DNA of 40,643 nucleotides from Gammaproteobacteria bacterium (GTDB lineage Bacteria > Pseudomonadota > Gammaproteobacteria > Steroidobacterales > Steroidobacteraceae). Location of the stretch: contig VBNH01000047.1 in NCBI GenBank assembly GCA_005878095.1, positions 1 to 40,643 of the forward strand, written 5' to 3'. Below, piece by piece: positions 18,462-26,852 of this stretch. The position numbers and the translations under genes are program-made. The notes beneath the pieces were generated by a model. That model had not been told where the DNA came from, ran no database searches, and worked only from the letters and a program-made list of their open reading frames with translations. The stretch's first letter is position 1; each line of letters begins with the position of its first letter.

Positions 18462-19292
18462 ATGTTCGCAAACCCGAGACTGGCCGCAGCCGCCATCGCC
18501 AGCGCGGTGCTGCTGGCCGCGTGCGCGGCCAACAACTCGCGCCAGACCACCGCCGCGGCGCTCACCGCCATCCTGGCGACCGACCACCGCTCGCAGGAAA
18601 ACCGCGCGCGCGACCTTTACCGCCATCCGAAGGAAACGCTGCTGTTCTTCGGCCTGCGGCCCGAGATGAGCGTGCTGGAAGTGTGGCCGGAACCGGGCTG
18701 GTATACGGAGGTGATCGCGCCGCTGGTGCGCGACAAGGGCAAATACTACGCCGCGGTCATTGCGGCGGACCCCGAGAGCAAGTACATCACGCAGCGCCTG
18801 GAGAAGTACCGCCAGGAGCTGGCCGGGCATCCGGATCTGTACGATCGCGTCGCGGTGGTCACGTTCCCGGCGGACGGCAGCGATGCCGTGCCGCCGGCAT
18901 CGGTCGACATGGTCGTGACCTTCCGCAACATTCACAACTGGATGGGGCGTGACACGGCCGCTCAGGCATTCGCCACCATGTACCGCGCCCTCAAGCCCGG
19001 GGGCGTGCTGGGCGTGGTCGAGCACCGCGCCAATCCCGCCGTGGCGCAGGACCCGAAGGCGAAGAGCGGGTACGTCAACGAGGACTATGCGATCCGGCTG
19101 ATCGAAGCGCAGGGCTTCAGGCTGGTCGCGAAGTCCCAGGTGAACGCCAACCCGAAGGACACCAAGGACTACGAGCAGGGAGTGTGGACTCTGCCGCCTA
19201 CCTACCGCCTGGGCGACAAGGACCGCGACAAGTACGCCGCCATCGGCGAGAGCGACCGCTTCACGCTGCGGTTCGTGAAACCGCTGAAGTAG
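18462..19292 (+). CDS. Exported methyltransferase-like lipoprotein (COG4798 type)
   Basis: A 276-residue protein with a lipoprotein signal peptide ending LLAAC (Cys21). The mature part resembles class I SAM-dependent methyltransferases: VLEVWPEPGWYTEVIAP at motif I, DMVVTFRNIHNW at the post-II region, and RALKPGGVLGVVEHR at post-III. Motif I has Trp-Pro-Glu-Pro where ordinary enzymes have the glycine-rich SAM loop, retaining only one of its glycines. The group is annotated as predicted methyltransferases, and export is a recurrent feature of it as far as I recall. Since SAM is cytoplasmic, either the signal is misleading or the protein does something else. It ends three bases before the convergent helicase gene. 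Confidence 0.8.
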   Translation: MFANPRLAAAAIASAVLLAACAANNSRQTTAAALTAILATDHRSQENRARDLYRHPKETLLFFGLRPEMSVLEVWPEPGWYTEVIAPLVRDKGKYYAAVIAADPESKYITQRLEKYRQELAGHPDLYDRVAVVTFPADGSDAVPPASVDMVVTFRNIHNWMGRDTAAQAFATMYRALKPGGVLGVVEHRANPAVAQDPKAKSGYVNEDYAIRLIEAQGFRLVAKSQVNANPKDTKDYEQGVWTLPPTYRLGDKDRDKYAAIGESDRFTLRFVKPLK

Positions 19293-19295
19293 CCC

Positions 19296-21386
19296 TCACC
19301 ACATATCGCGCAGCCGCGCAGCGATGTCCATGGTCAGTGGCGCGCCGCTGTCGCGCAGAGCATCGCCGCCGGGGAGCGGCGCTGCGTGGAAGGCGACCGC
19401 TTCGAGCGTCTTGTGCACCTTCTCGGTCATGAAGCGGCTGCGTCCGCCGTACACGTGCCCATCCGCCTGCCGCGACTGGTGCGTGAGATGAAACTTGAGC
19501 GGCACGATCAAGAGCAGGTCGTTCTGCGCGCGGGTGAGCGCGACATACAACAGCCGCCGCTCCTCCTCGATGAGCTCGGGGCGGCCGGTGGAGAACTCGG
19601 AAGGAAAGCTGCCATCCACGAGGTTCAGCACGTAGACGGTGTCCCACTCCATGCCCTTCGCCGAATGAATCGTCGACAGCACCAGGTAGTCCTCATCGAG
19701 CGTCGGGCGGCCGGCGAGGTCACTGGTGGCGTGCGGCGGATCGAGTGTGAGCTCGGTGAGGAAGCGTTCGCGCGACGGATACTGCCCCGATAGCGCCTCC
19801 AACTGCTCCAGGTCCCCGAGCCGGGTGTGGAACTGCTCGTACAGCCGCTCGAAGTGCGGCCGGTACCATTCACGCGCCAGCTGCAGCTGCCCGGGCCAGG
19901 GCCGCTGCGCATCCCCGAGGGACTGCATGAGCTCGATCAGCCGCCGCCAGTCGAGCTCCGCAGTCTCAGGCGGGCTGAAGGCCTTGAGCGCCTCGAAGGA
20001 GTGTCCTCCCGCCGCCAGCTGCTCGATCGCGGCGCGTGCATTGACCGGCCCCATGCCCGGCAGCAGCTGCAGGGTGCGGAACGCCGCCAGGGTGTTGCGC
20101 GGGTTGTCCGCCCAGCGCAGCACCGCCAGCAGGTCCTTGATGTGCGCCGCCTCGAGAAACCGCAGGCCGCCGTACTTCACGAACGGCACCTTGCGCTTCG
20201 CCAGCTCCACCTCCAGCAGGTCGCTGTGGCTTGCGCTTCTGAACAGCACCGCCTGGCGCTTGAGCGGCACGTTCGCCTCGCGGCGCCTGAGCACCTCCTG
20301 GCACACGTATTGCGCCTGCGACTGCAGCTCGTCCACCGTGACGATGCGCGCCCGCGCGCCCTCACCGCGTACCGACAGCAGGTACTTGCGATGCTGCCGC
20401 GGCGCCTCGGCCATCACCGCGTTGGCGACGTCGAGCACCTGCTGCGTCGAGCGGTAGTTCTGCGCCAGCGTGACCACTTCTGCGCGGGGCTGGAAGCGCT
20501 CCGCAAAGCCGAGGATGTTTTCCACGGCGGCGGCGCGGAAGGAGTAGATCGCCTGGGCGTCATCGCCGACCGCCGCCACTCCCGCGCCGTCGGGCTTCAG
20601 CGCGTGCAGGATGTCGGCCTGCAGCCGGTTGGTGTCCTGGTACTCGTCGACCAGTACGTGATCGAAGTGCGCGCCGATGTGCTGCGCCAGGCGTGGCTCG
20701 GACATCATCGCGTGCCAGTACAGCAGCAGGTCGTCGTAATCGAGGAGGCTCGCGTGCTGCTTCTGCTCCACGTACGCGCGGTACAAGCGCGTGAGCTCCT
20801 GCTCCCATTGCGCGCACCACGGGTAGTGCTGCTGCAGCGTCTCCTGCAGCGCGGTGTTGGTATTGACGCGGTTGGAGTAGATCTGCAGGCAGGTCTCCTT
20901 GCGCGGGAAGCGCTGCTCCTTGCCCGCCAGCCCCAGCTCCTGGCGCAGACTGTCCATCAGGTCCGCGGCATCGGCGCGATCGATGACGCTGAAGTGCGGG
21001 TCGAGCTGCAGGTGCGGCGCGTAGTGCCGCAGCAGGCGGTTGCCGATGGAATGAAAGGTGCCCGTCCAGCCCAGGCGCTGGGCGATGCTGTGGCTGATGC
21101 CGCCCAGGGGTTCATTGAGCGCCTGGCGCGTGATTTCCTGCGCGCGGCGGCGCATCTCGCTGGCCGCGCGGCGCGTGAAAGTCAACATCATGATACGGGC
21201 CGGATCCACGCCGTGGATCACCAGGTGGGCCACGCGATGCGCCAGCGTGTCGGTCTTGCCGGTGCCCGCGCCGGCGACGATCAGCAGCGGCCCCGCGCGG
21301 TAACCCTTCTCGGGCAGCGCCTCGCCATGAGTCACCGCCTTGCGCTGTGCGGGGTTGAGTTTTTCCAGGTGTACTGTGGTGGCCAT
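19296..21386 (-). CDS. UvrD/Rep-type superfamily 1 DNA helicase
   Basis: A 696-residue SF1A helicase. It has the Q-motif LNPAQRKAV, Walker A GAGTGKT at 39-45, motif Ia TFTRRAASEM, motif II VLVDEYQDTN, motif III GDDAQAIYSFRAA, motif IV LAQNYRS, motif V STIHSAKGMEWD and motif VI RRLLYVALTRAQ. It is close in size to UvrD/PcrA/Rep and should translocate 3' to 5' on single-stranded DNA. GTFHSIGNRLLRHY and the shorter C-terminus place it in a subgroup distinct from canonical UvrD, so I give no gene symbol. The ATG at 21386 fits the start of the Q-motif. It is divergent from the Nudix gene across a repeat-bearing intergenic region. Confidence 0.9.
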   Translation of the reverse strand: MATTVHLEKLNPAQRKAVTHGEALPEKGYRAGPLLIVAGAGTGKTDTLAHRVAHLVIHGVDPARIMMLTFTRRAASEMRRRAQEITRQALNEPLGGISHSIAQRLGWTGTFHSIGNRLLRHYAPHLQLDPHFSVIDRADAADLMDSLRQELGLAGKEQRFPRKETCLQIYSNRVNTNTALQETLQQHYPWCAQWEQELTRLYRAYVEQKQHASLLDYDDLLLYWHAMMSEPRLAQHIGAHFDHVLVDEYQDTNRLQADILHALKPDGAGVAAVGDDAQAIYSFRAAAVENILGFAERFQPRAEVVTLAQNYRSTQQVLDVANAVMAEAPRQHRKYLLSVRGEGARARIVTVDELQSQAQYVCQEVLRRREANVPLKRQAVLFRSASHSDLLEVELAKRKVPFVKYGGLRFLEAAHIKDLLAVLRWADNPRNTLAAFRTLQLLPGMGPVNARAAIEQLAAGGHSFEALKAFSPPETAELDWRRLIELMQSLGDAQRPWPGQLQLAREWYRPHFERLYEQFHTRLGDLEQLEALSGQYPSRERFLTELTLDPPHATSDLAGRPTLDEDYLVLSTIHSAKGMEWDTVYVLNLVDGSFPSEFSTGRPELIEEERRLLYVALTRAQNDLLLIVPLKFHLTHQSRQADGHVYGGRSRFMTEKVHKTLEAVAFHAAPLPGGDALRDSGAPLTMDIAARLRDMW

Positions 21387-21472
21387 GGCTGCGCAGGCGG
21401 ACTATACCTGCGGCCAACATCCGCTGGCGACCCAACGGCGGGCACTGCGCCGCACCGCACACAACCGCGGTA

Positions 21473-21553
21473 CACGGCACCGGTGCGGCGCACGGCACGG
21501 GTGCGGCGCACGGCACGGGTGCGGCGCACGGCACCGGTGCGGCGCACGGCGGG
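21473..21553. repeat. Tandem repeat, four and a half copies of an 18-bp unit
   Basis: The unit CACGGCACCGGTGCGGCG (with C or G at position 10) is repeated at 21473, 21491, 21509 and 21527. A partial copy lies at 21545-21553. Copies 1 and 4 contain the palindrome GCACCGGTGC. The array lies in the 186-base region between the divergent helicase and Nudix genes and ends 20 bases before the Nudix ATG. Confidence 0.9.
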
Positions 21554-21572
21554 CTGCGGTTAGGATGGCGGC

Positions 21573-22148
21573 ATGAAACCCGATCGGCAGACCCTGCACT
21601 TCGCGGGGCGCGTCATCTCCGTCACCACCGACGAGGTGGTGCTGCCCAACGGTCACCGGGCGGTGCTGGAAGTGGTGCATCACCCCGGGGGCGCGGCAGC
21701 GGCCGCGCTGGATGAGAACGGGCGCGTCTGTCTGCTGCGCCAGTACCGTTACGTCGCCGGCGGCTGGCTGTGGGAGTTGCCGGCGGGCAAGCTCGAGCCC
21801 AGCGAGCCGGCGCTCCTCACCGCGCAGCGCGAGCTCATCGAAGAAGCCGGGGTGAGTGCGCGCGAGTGGCTCAGCCTCGGCACCTGCCTGAGCTCACCGG
21901 GCGTGTTCACCGAGACGCTGCACCTGTTCCTTGCCACCGGGATCGAGCCCGCGGCCGCCAGGCACGAGAGTGCCGAGGTGATCGAGGTGCACTGGGTGCC
22001 GATCGAGGCGGCCTGCGCCTGGGCGCTCGATGGCACGATCACCGACGGCAAGACCGCCCTGGGCCTGCTGCGCGCACGACATATCATGGCCCGCACGCCC
22101 CCCGGCGCGCTGCCGGGGCCTGCGAATCCGGCGGCGAAAATTCCGTGA
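21573..22148 (+). CDS. ADP-ribose pyrophosphatase-like Nudix hydrolase
   Basis: A 191-residue Nudix protein with a perfect Nudix box at 72-94 (Gly72, Glu78, Arg86-Glu87, Glu90-Glu91, Gly93). The preceding RVCLLRQYRYVAGGWLWELPAG and the following LSSPGVFTETLHLFLA are typical of the ADP-ribose pyrophosphatase (NudF) branch, which cleaves ADP-ribose to AMP and ribose 5-phosphate. The N-terminal beta domain (about 5-45) used for dimerisation in this branch is present. GGATG-type purines (TTAGGATGG) lie before the ATG at 21573. An ADP-ribosylglycohydrolase is encoded 10 kb further on, but no operon links them. Confidence 0.88.
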   Translation: MKPDRQTLHFAGRVISVTTDEVVLPNGHRAVLEVVHHPGGAAAAALDENGRVCLLRQYRYVAGGWLWELPAGKLEPSEPALLTAQRELIEEAGVSAREWLSLGTCLSSPGVFTETLHLFLATGIEPAAARHESAEVIEVHWVPIEAACAWALDGTITDGKTALGLLRARHIMARTPPGALPGPANPAAKIP

Positions 22149-22239
22149 CGGGCCTCGCGGAAGCACATCAGCGCCCACGGTTACTCTGCACCACGGGGAA
22201 ATCTCCAGGCTGCACCCGCTAGCGCCGGTACCATAATCC

Positions 22240-22590
22240 GTGAACCAACCGAATAAGACACAACCCGTCCCGCCCGAGCCGCTGCCCGATTCCAAGCGCC
22301 GCCGCATCGGCAAAGTGGTGCACGATGATCGGGGCAACGCCTCGGTCACCTGGGAGGATGCGCCCGCGGATTACCAGCGCACGGTGCTGCAAGTCGCGCC
22401 CGACAGCGCCCCGGCGCGCAAGGCCGAGGACAGCTTCAACCCCTACGCGCACGGCGCCACGCGTGCCACCCCCGCCGGCACGCACAGCAGCGGCAACACC
22501 ACGCGCACCGACCTGCGCAAGCTCTCGGACTGGATCAAGATGATGCGCGAGATCGAGGAGCGCAAGCGCAACGGGGGCGATCAGGACTGA
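22240..22590 (+). CDS. Hypothetical protein, 116 residues
   Basis: A GTG-started frame of 116 codons. The centre, RRRIGKVVHDDRGNASVTWED, looks like a conserved small beta element. It is followed by an acidic/serine-rich linker with SFNPYAHG and a basic C-terminal helix, LRKLSDWIKMMREIEERKR. The rest is rich in Pro, Gln and Thr and probably disordered. No signal peptide or membrane segment is seen. No good ribosome-binding site precedes the GTG, so translation could begin further in, for example at an in-frame GTG near 22315, though this would lose part of the core. I recognise the pattern as that of conserved proteobacterial hypothetical proteins but know no function. Confidence 0.65.
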   Translation: MNQPNKTQPVPPEPLPDSKRRRIGKVVHDDRGNASVTWEDAPADYQRTVLQVAPDSAPARKAEDSFNPYAHGATRATPAGTHSSGNTTRTDLRKLSDWIKMMREIEERKRNGGDQD

Positions 22591-22635
22591 AGGCCGCGAG
22601 CCTGAGCGGCGCGCAGCGACCGCGCGCCACTTCGC

Positions 22636-23310
22636 TCACTCGCATTGCTCGATGTGCGCGCGCTTGCGCGCGTTGCTCAGGCGATAGAACCTGCGCAATT
22701 CGGCCAGCACTTCACCCTCCCCCACGCCGTGCGCCCGGCGACCCTGTGCGCGCGACAGCGTCTGCTCGAGACGCCGGCAGAATTTCTCCGCATAGCGGCT
22801 CGCCTCGCGATACAGCGCGGCGCGCGCCTGCGTCAGGCTCGGATCGACCCGGGTGCGCTCGAACAGCACGCGGCGCAATTCCGCCGGGAAGCGTCCGGGA
22901 AACTGCCGGCGCAGCAGCCAGTAGCTCGCTACGTATTTGTCGACCTCCGCCTGCATCTCCAGCTCGAGCAGCGACACCGGCCGGTCGTGGCCGGCATTCC
23001 AGGCGAGGTACAGGAAATGACTCACGCCCTCGAGCGCGGTCCAGTAGTCGGCGACGTTGCCCGCGTGCAGGCGGGTGAGCGGATCCTCGCGCGCCAGGCG
23101 CTCGAGCAGCGCCGGGTCGAGGTACAGCGACATCACGAGCTCATCGCTCCCCGCGAGCGGCTGGGCCACGATCAGCTCCTCGTCCGCCGTGCCGCTGCGC
23201 GCGGCGTACGGCAGGCGCCCACGGTCGGTGACCAGGAAATCGTAGACGTCGTGAGCGATGCGCACGTCGTAGATGCCGCCGATGAGATCCTGCAACCGTG
23301 ACAGCAGCAT
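22636..23310 (-). CDS. Conserved-looking protein of unknown function, second gene of a pair
   Basis: 224 residues, predicted mostly helical with a beta-rich N-terminal third (IYDVRIAHDVYDFLVTDRGRL). Distinct segments are DELVMSLYLDPALLERL, VADYWTALEGVSHFLYLAWN and VDKYVASYWLLRRQFPGRFP. The C-terminal 60 residues are strongly basic and helical. No signal peptide, membrane helix or enzyme motif is recognised. The ATG lies three bases after the stop of the upstream gene (23314-23934), so the two are almost certainly translated from one message. The alternation of charged and aromatic residues is that of a soluble cytoplasmic protein. I do not assign a function. Confidence 0.75.
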   Translation of the reverse strand: MLLSRLQDLIGGIYDVRIAHDVYDFLVTDRGRLPYAARSGTADEELIVAQPLAGSDELVMSLYLDPALLERLAREDPLTRLHAGNVADYWTALEGVSHFLYLAWNAGHDRPVSLLELEMQAEVDKYVASYWLLRRQFPGRFPAELRRVLFERTRVDPSLTQARAALYREASRYAEKFCRRLEQTLSRAQGRRAHGVGEGEVLAELRRFYRLSNARKRAHIEQCE

Positions 23311-23313
23311 GCG

Positions 23314-23934
23314 TCAGTGCGTGAAGGCGGTTCCGCCGGCGGTGGGATCGACGCCCAGGCGCTTCAGCAGCTCGTAGCAGCGCCGGCTCCCGGTCTTGAG
23401 CCAGATCTCGTACAGCCGCAGGATGTCCCGGTCGGAGTGCGTGTACGCGGTCTCGCTCACCTCGTTCAGGGCATCCACCATGGGCTGGAATTTCTCCGCC
23501 AGCTCGGCGAACACCGCCCCCAGTACTCTTCCCTTGCCGCGCGAGGTCGCGTGCGCGAGCGAGGCATAGGCGCGCCCGCCCATCGCCACGTGGTAGTCGA
23601 TGTCGATGAGCCGGGCGGCGAAGCTGTGCGCAAAGAATCCGGCGACGAACAGCGATACATCGCCCAGGCGTTGCAGGGCGCGGTTGCGTTCCTCAACACT
23701 GGGGGCCTCGAACGCCTCGCACAGGAGCACGACCAGCGGCCTCAAGCGCATGCCCTCCGGGGTGCGCTCGTACAGCGCCTCGGAGCGCGCGAACAGCGTG
23801 AGCAGATTCACCACGTAGTGCTCGGTCTGGTCTTCGACCGCGAGGTGCTGCCTGGCGAGCGCCCCCTGCAGCGAGTCCCGGAAAAACTCGCGCAGATTCG
23901 CGACCGGTAGCACGCGGCTGGCAGCCTCACTCAT
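23314..23934 (-). CDS. Conserved-looking helical protein of unknown function, first gene of a pair
   Basis: 206 residues, predicted almost entirely alpha-helical. Notable segments are LREFFRDSLQGALARQHLAVED near the N-terminus, YVVNLLTLFARSEALYER, VSLFVAGFFAHSFAARLIDID and HVAMGGRAYASLA. The central hydrophobic helix (about 93-107) could be buried or membrane-peripheral; there is no signal peptide. A strong GAGGAGG at 23944-23950 fixes the ATG. It heads a two-gene operon with the 22636-23310 gene, divergent from the MFS transporter. I recognise no domain. The similar sizes, tight coupling and lack of transfer signs suggest a two-protein complex. Confidence 0.78.
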   Translation of the reverse strand: MSEAASRVLPVANLREFFRDSLQGALARQHLAVEDQTEHYVVNLLTLFARSEALYERTPEGMRLRPLVVLLCEAFEAPSVEERNRALQRLGDVSLFVAGFFAHSFAARLIDIDYHVAMGGRAYASLAHATSRGKGRVLGAVFAELAEKFQPMVDALNEVSETAYTHSDRDILRLYEIWLKTGSRRCYELLKRLGVDPTAGGTAFTH

Positions 23935-24094
23935 CGATTCCCGCCTCCTCTACGATATTGAACGCCTCAGCCACTGTAAGGTTCACTCACAGGTACTGAT
24001 AATTCCGTGATCTGCTACGCTGATCGGGCGCAGAATCCGCCTCCAGGGCTGGCAGCGCGGCCGGCACAGTGCTAATAACTCATCAGGGGGGGCG

Positions 24095-25444
24095 TTGGAT
24101 CCGCAGCTGTTGAGCGTCCCGCGCGGCGGGCTTCTCGGCCTGTCCGGCTACCACTGGCTGGTCATCGCGGCCGGCTGGGCGGGATGGGGCTTCGATGTCT
24201 TCGACGCGGTGTTGTTCAACTTCGTAGCCCCCGACTGCATCCCGGCGCTCCTGCACCTGCCGCGCGGCTCACACGCCGCCCACCAGGCCGCGGTCTTCTG
24301 GACCGGCGCCATCAGCTCGGTCCTGCTGGTGACCTGGGCGCTGGGCGGAGTCCTGTTCGGCTGGGTCGCGGATCGGATCGGGCGCAAGCGGGCGCTGTTT
24401 GCGACCATCGCGCTCTACGCCGCCGGCACCGGCCTGTGCGCGCTGGTGACCAACATCGGGCAGCTGATCGCGTGCCGCGTCATCGCGGGCCTCGGAATCG
24501 GCGGGGAATGGGGCATCGGGGCCGCCCTGGTCGCGGAGGCGGTGCCGGAAGGCCGACGCGTGGAAGCCGGCGTCATCATGCAGACCGCCTCGCCGCTCGG
24601 AATCGTGCTGGCGAGCGCCGTGAACTATCAGATCGCCGGCGTGTGGTTCGCGGCGGACCCGCAGAGCTCCTGGCGTTACGTGTTCCTCGCGGGCCTGCTG
24701 CCGGTGCTGGTCGCTCTGGGCGTGCGCCTGTTCCTGCGGGAGAGTGCCCACTGGACGGCGAGCGCCGCCGGCACGCAAGCCCCCACGCCGCGCGAGCTGT
24801 TCGCCCCGGGGCTGCGTGCCGCCACCGTGAGCGGCGTGTTTGCGGCCGTCATCGCGGTGCTCACCTGGTGGGCCTGCAACGCGTTCATTCCGCTGCTCGG
24901 CCGCACGCTCGCCGCCGAGCACGCCGTGCGCGCCGGCCTCGCGCCGGCCGCTGCGGCGCTGCTCGCCGCCACGTGGCAGGCGCACGCTGCGAACGCCTTC
25001 AATCTCGGCGGGCTGCTGGGCGCGTTCGCCGCGGTGCCCCTCGCCAGAGGGCTCGGCCGCCGCCCGATGTTCATGGCCTACTTCCTGTTCTCGGCCCTGG
25101 CGCTGCTGCTCACCTTCGGCCTGCAGCTCACCCCGCAGACGCGCCTCGCCATGCTGTTCATGGTCGGCGCCGGGGTGTACGGCATCTTCGGCGCCTTCAC
25201 GTTTTACCTGCCGGAACTGTTCCCCGTACGCCTGCGCGCCACGGGCGCGGGCTTCTGCTACAACATCGGACGCATCCTCGCCGCCGGCGGCCCGATGGTG
25301 GTCGGCCTGGTCTCGGCCATGGCGGGCGGCTCGAGCGCTGCGCTGATGCGCGTGCTGTTCTGGCTGGCGCTGGTGCCGCTCGCGGCAGCGCTGGTCGCGC
25401 GGTTCGCGATCGTGGAGACCCGCGGACGCACGCTGCCCGCCTGA
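24095..25444 (+). CDS. Major facilitator superfamily transporter (sugar-acid/aromatic-acid symporter-like)
   Basis: A 449-residue MFS protein with about twelve hydrophobic segments. The loop 2-3 signature GWVADRIGRKRALF is clear, and GWGFDVFDAVLFN in helix 1 is the acidic motif of the sialate and aromatic-acid proton-symporter families. GLGIGGEWGIGAALVAE in helix 4-5 and YLPELFPVRLRATGAGFCYNIGR near helix 11 agree. It probably takes up an organic acid with protons; the substrate is open. Translation is assigned to TTG 24095, which follows an AGGGGGG ribosome-binding site; the first ATG in frame lies well inside the transporter. It is convergent with the HAD hydrolase gene. Confidence 0.88.
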   Translation: MDPQLLSVPRGGLLGLSGYHWLVIAAGWAGWGFDVFDAVLFNFVAPDCIPALLHLPRGSHAAHQAAVFWTGAISSVLLVTWALGGVLFGWVADRIGRKRALFATIALYAAGTGLCALVTNIGQLIACRVIAGLGIGGEWGIGAALVAEAVPEGRRVEAGVIMQTASPLGIVLASAVNYQIAGVWFAADPQSSWRYVFLAGLLPVLVALGVRLFLRESAHWTASAAGTQAPTPRELFAPGLRAATVSGVFAAVIAVLTWWACNAFIPLLGRTLAAEHAVRAGLAPAAAALLAATWQAHAANAFNLGGLLGAFAAVPLARGLGRRPMFMAYFLFSALALLLTFGLQLTPQTRLAMLFMVGAGVYGIFGAFTFYLPELFPVRLRATGAGFCYNIGRILAAGGPMVVGLVSAMAGGSSAALMRVLFWLALVPLAAALVARFAIVETRGRTLPA

Positions 25445-25453
25445 TGCGCAGTT

Positions 25454-26143
25454 TCACACCCCCAGCAGCGCTGCGAGCTGAGCGCAGTCCGTCACCATCA
25501 CCTCGGGCACCGCCAGCTCCGGCGGCCACGCGCGTGCGCGCCGGTTCATCCAGGCGCTGACAAAGCCCGCGGCGCGCGCGCCTTCCACGTCCAGCAGCGG
25601 ATCGTCTCCGACGTGCAGAATCTCCTGCGACGCGAGGCCGAGCTCGCGCGCGAGCCGCTCGAAGCACGATCGGTGCGGCTTGGCGGCGCCGATCTGCCGG
25701 GCATTCAGCGACACCGTGAATGCCTCATCGAGGCCGATGCGCGCGAGGTCGGCATTGCCGTTGCTGAGCGTGGCCAGGCGGTAGCGCTGGCGCAGCCGTG
25801 CAAGCGCCGGTGCCACGTCCTCGAACGGCTGCAGCTGGTTGCGCGCGGTGAGGAACACCTCGAACGCCTGGTGCGCGAGGCTCTGGTCGTAGCCGTGCTC
25901 GCGGACGTGGGCGGCGAGCGCGCTGAGTCGCAGATAGCTGAGGTCGTGGGCGTGGTGCGGCTCGCGACGCGCGAGCTCCTCGCGCGCTCTGCGCATGTCC
26001 TCGGACGAGAGCCGCTGTGCGATACGCGGGCAGTTCTCCTGCAGCCAGGCGTGCAGGCGCTCTTCGGCGCGCGCCAGCACCGGCTCGACATCCCAGAGTG
26101 TATTATCGAGGTCGAAAGCAATGGCGCGTACGTTGCTCAACAC
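25454..26143 (-). CDS. HAD-superfamily (subclass IA) hydrolase
   Basis: About 229 residues with the four HAD motifs. DLDNTLWD is motif I (nucleophile Asp), TLSNGN is motif II, the lysine lies in IGAAKPHRS, and HVGDDPLLDVEGARAAG is motif IV. An alpha-helical cap (about 20-95) follows motif I, as in phosphoglycolate-phosphatase-like and haloacid-dehalogenase-like enzymes. The substrate is probably a small phosphorylated metabolite but cannot be told. No ATG exists; GTG 26143 is preferred, with TTG 26164 as an alternative that would abut the divergent GST start. It is convergent with the MFS gene. Confidence 0.85.
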   Translation of the reverse strand: MLSNVRAIAFDLDNTLWDVEPVLARAEERLHAWLQENCPRIAQRLSSEDMRRAREELARREPHHAHDLSYLRLSALAAHVREHGYDQSLAHQAFEVFLTARNQLQPFEDVAPALARLRQRYRLATLSNGNADLARIGLDEAFTVSLNARQIGAAKPHRSCFERLARELGLASQEILHVGDDPLLDVEGARAAGFVSAWMNRRARAWPPELAVPEVMVTDCAQLAALLGV

Positions 26144-26163
26144 GCCCTGAAGGTTACCATTCA

Positions 26164-26814
26164 ATGGCGCCGCTCACGCTCGTCATCGGCAACAAGAACT
26201 ATTCCTCGTGGTCGTTGCGGGCCTGGCTGCTGATGAAGCACGTGGGCGTCGAATTCGACGAGATCCTGATCGCGCTCGACGCCGCCACCACCCACGAACA
26301 GATCGAGCGCTACGGCCCGAGTGGCCGCGTGCCGGTGTTGCTGCACGGGGAGCTGCGCGTCTGGGACTCGCTCGCCATCTGCGAATACGTCGCGGAGCTC
26401 ACCGGCAAGGGCTGGCCGCAGGCGCGCGAGGCACGGGCGGTGGCGCGCTCGGTGTGCGCGGAGATGCACTCGGGCTTCGTCAACCTGCGCACCCTGTGGC
26501 CGATGAACGCGCGGGCGCGCAACCGGAGGAGCGTCATCGTGCCGGCGCTGGCGGCGGATATCGAGCGCATCGATGAGATCTGGAACGACTGCCGGCGGCG
26601 CTTCGCTGGCGGCGGACCGTGGCTGTTCGGCGAATACACGGTGGCGGATGCCATGTACGCGCCGGTGGTGCTGCGCTTCAAGACCTACGGCGCCCGCATC
26701 TCCGAGAGCGCGCGCTGGTATATGGCAAGCGTGCTGGAGGACGGCGCGCTGCAGGAATGGCTGCAGGCCGCCAAGCAGGAACCGTGGACGATCGCGGCCG
26801 ACGAAGTCGGCTGA
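26164..26814 (+). CDS. Glutathione S-transferase family protein (second)
   Basis: A 216-residue GST. NKNYSSWSLRAWLLMKH holds the N-terminal serine region. GPSGRVPVLLHGE is the cis-proline loop, and WDSLAICEYVAEL binds the gamma-glutamyl part. The C-terminal all-helical domain has WLFGEYTVADAMYAPVVLRF. This branch, with a Ser-rich N-terminus and a short C-terminal domain, is common in proteobacteria and of unknown substrate. GAAGG lies about eleven bases before the ATG at 26164. An ATG overlapping the stop codon (TGATG at 26812-26816) could start the next gene, but the next gene is better started at 26853. Confidence 0.87.
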   Translation: MAPLTLVIGNKNYSSWSLRAWLLMKHVGVEFDEILIALDAATTHEQIERYGPSGRVPVLLHGELRVWDSLAICEYVAELTGKGWPQAREARAVARSVCAEMHSGFVNLRTLWPMNARARNRRSVIVPALAADIERIDEIWNDCRRRFAGGGPWLFGEYTVADAMYAPVVLRFKTYGARISESARWYMASVLEDGALQEWLQAAKQEPWTIAADEVG

Positions 26815-26852
26815 TGCCGCGGCGGCGCGCTGCACCGCGCGAAAGGCCTCCC

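Noticed and set aside
21473..21553. CRISPR-like array.
   Set aside because: The copies are directly adjacent without spacers and there is no cas gene.
22232..22237. CATAAT as a -10 box for the 116-residue gene.
   Set aside because: It ends only two bases before the assigned GTG, so transcription would begin inside the coding sequence. It only fits if translation starts further downstream.
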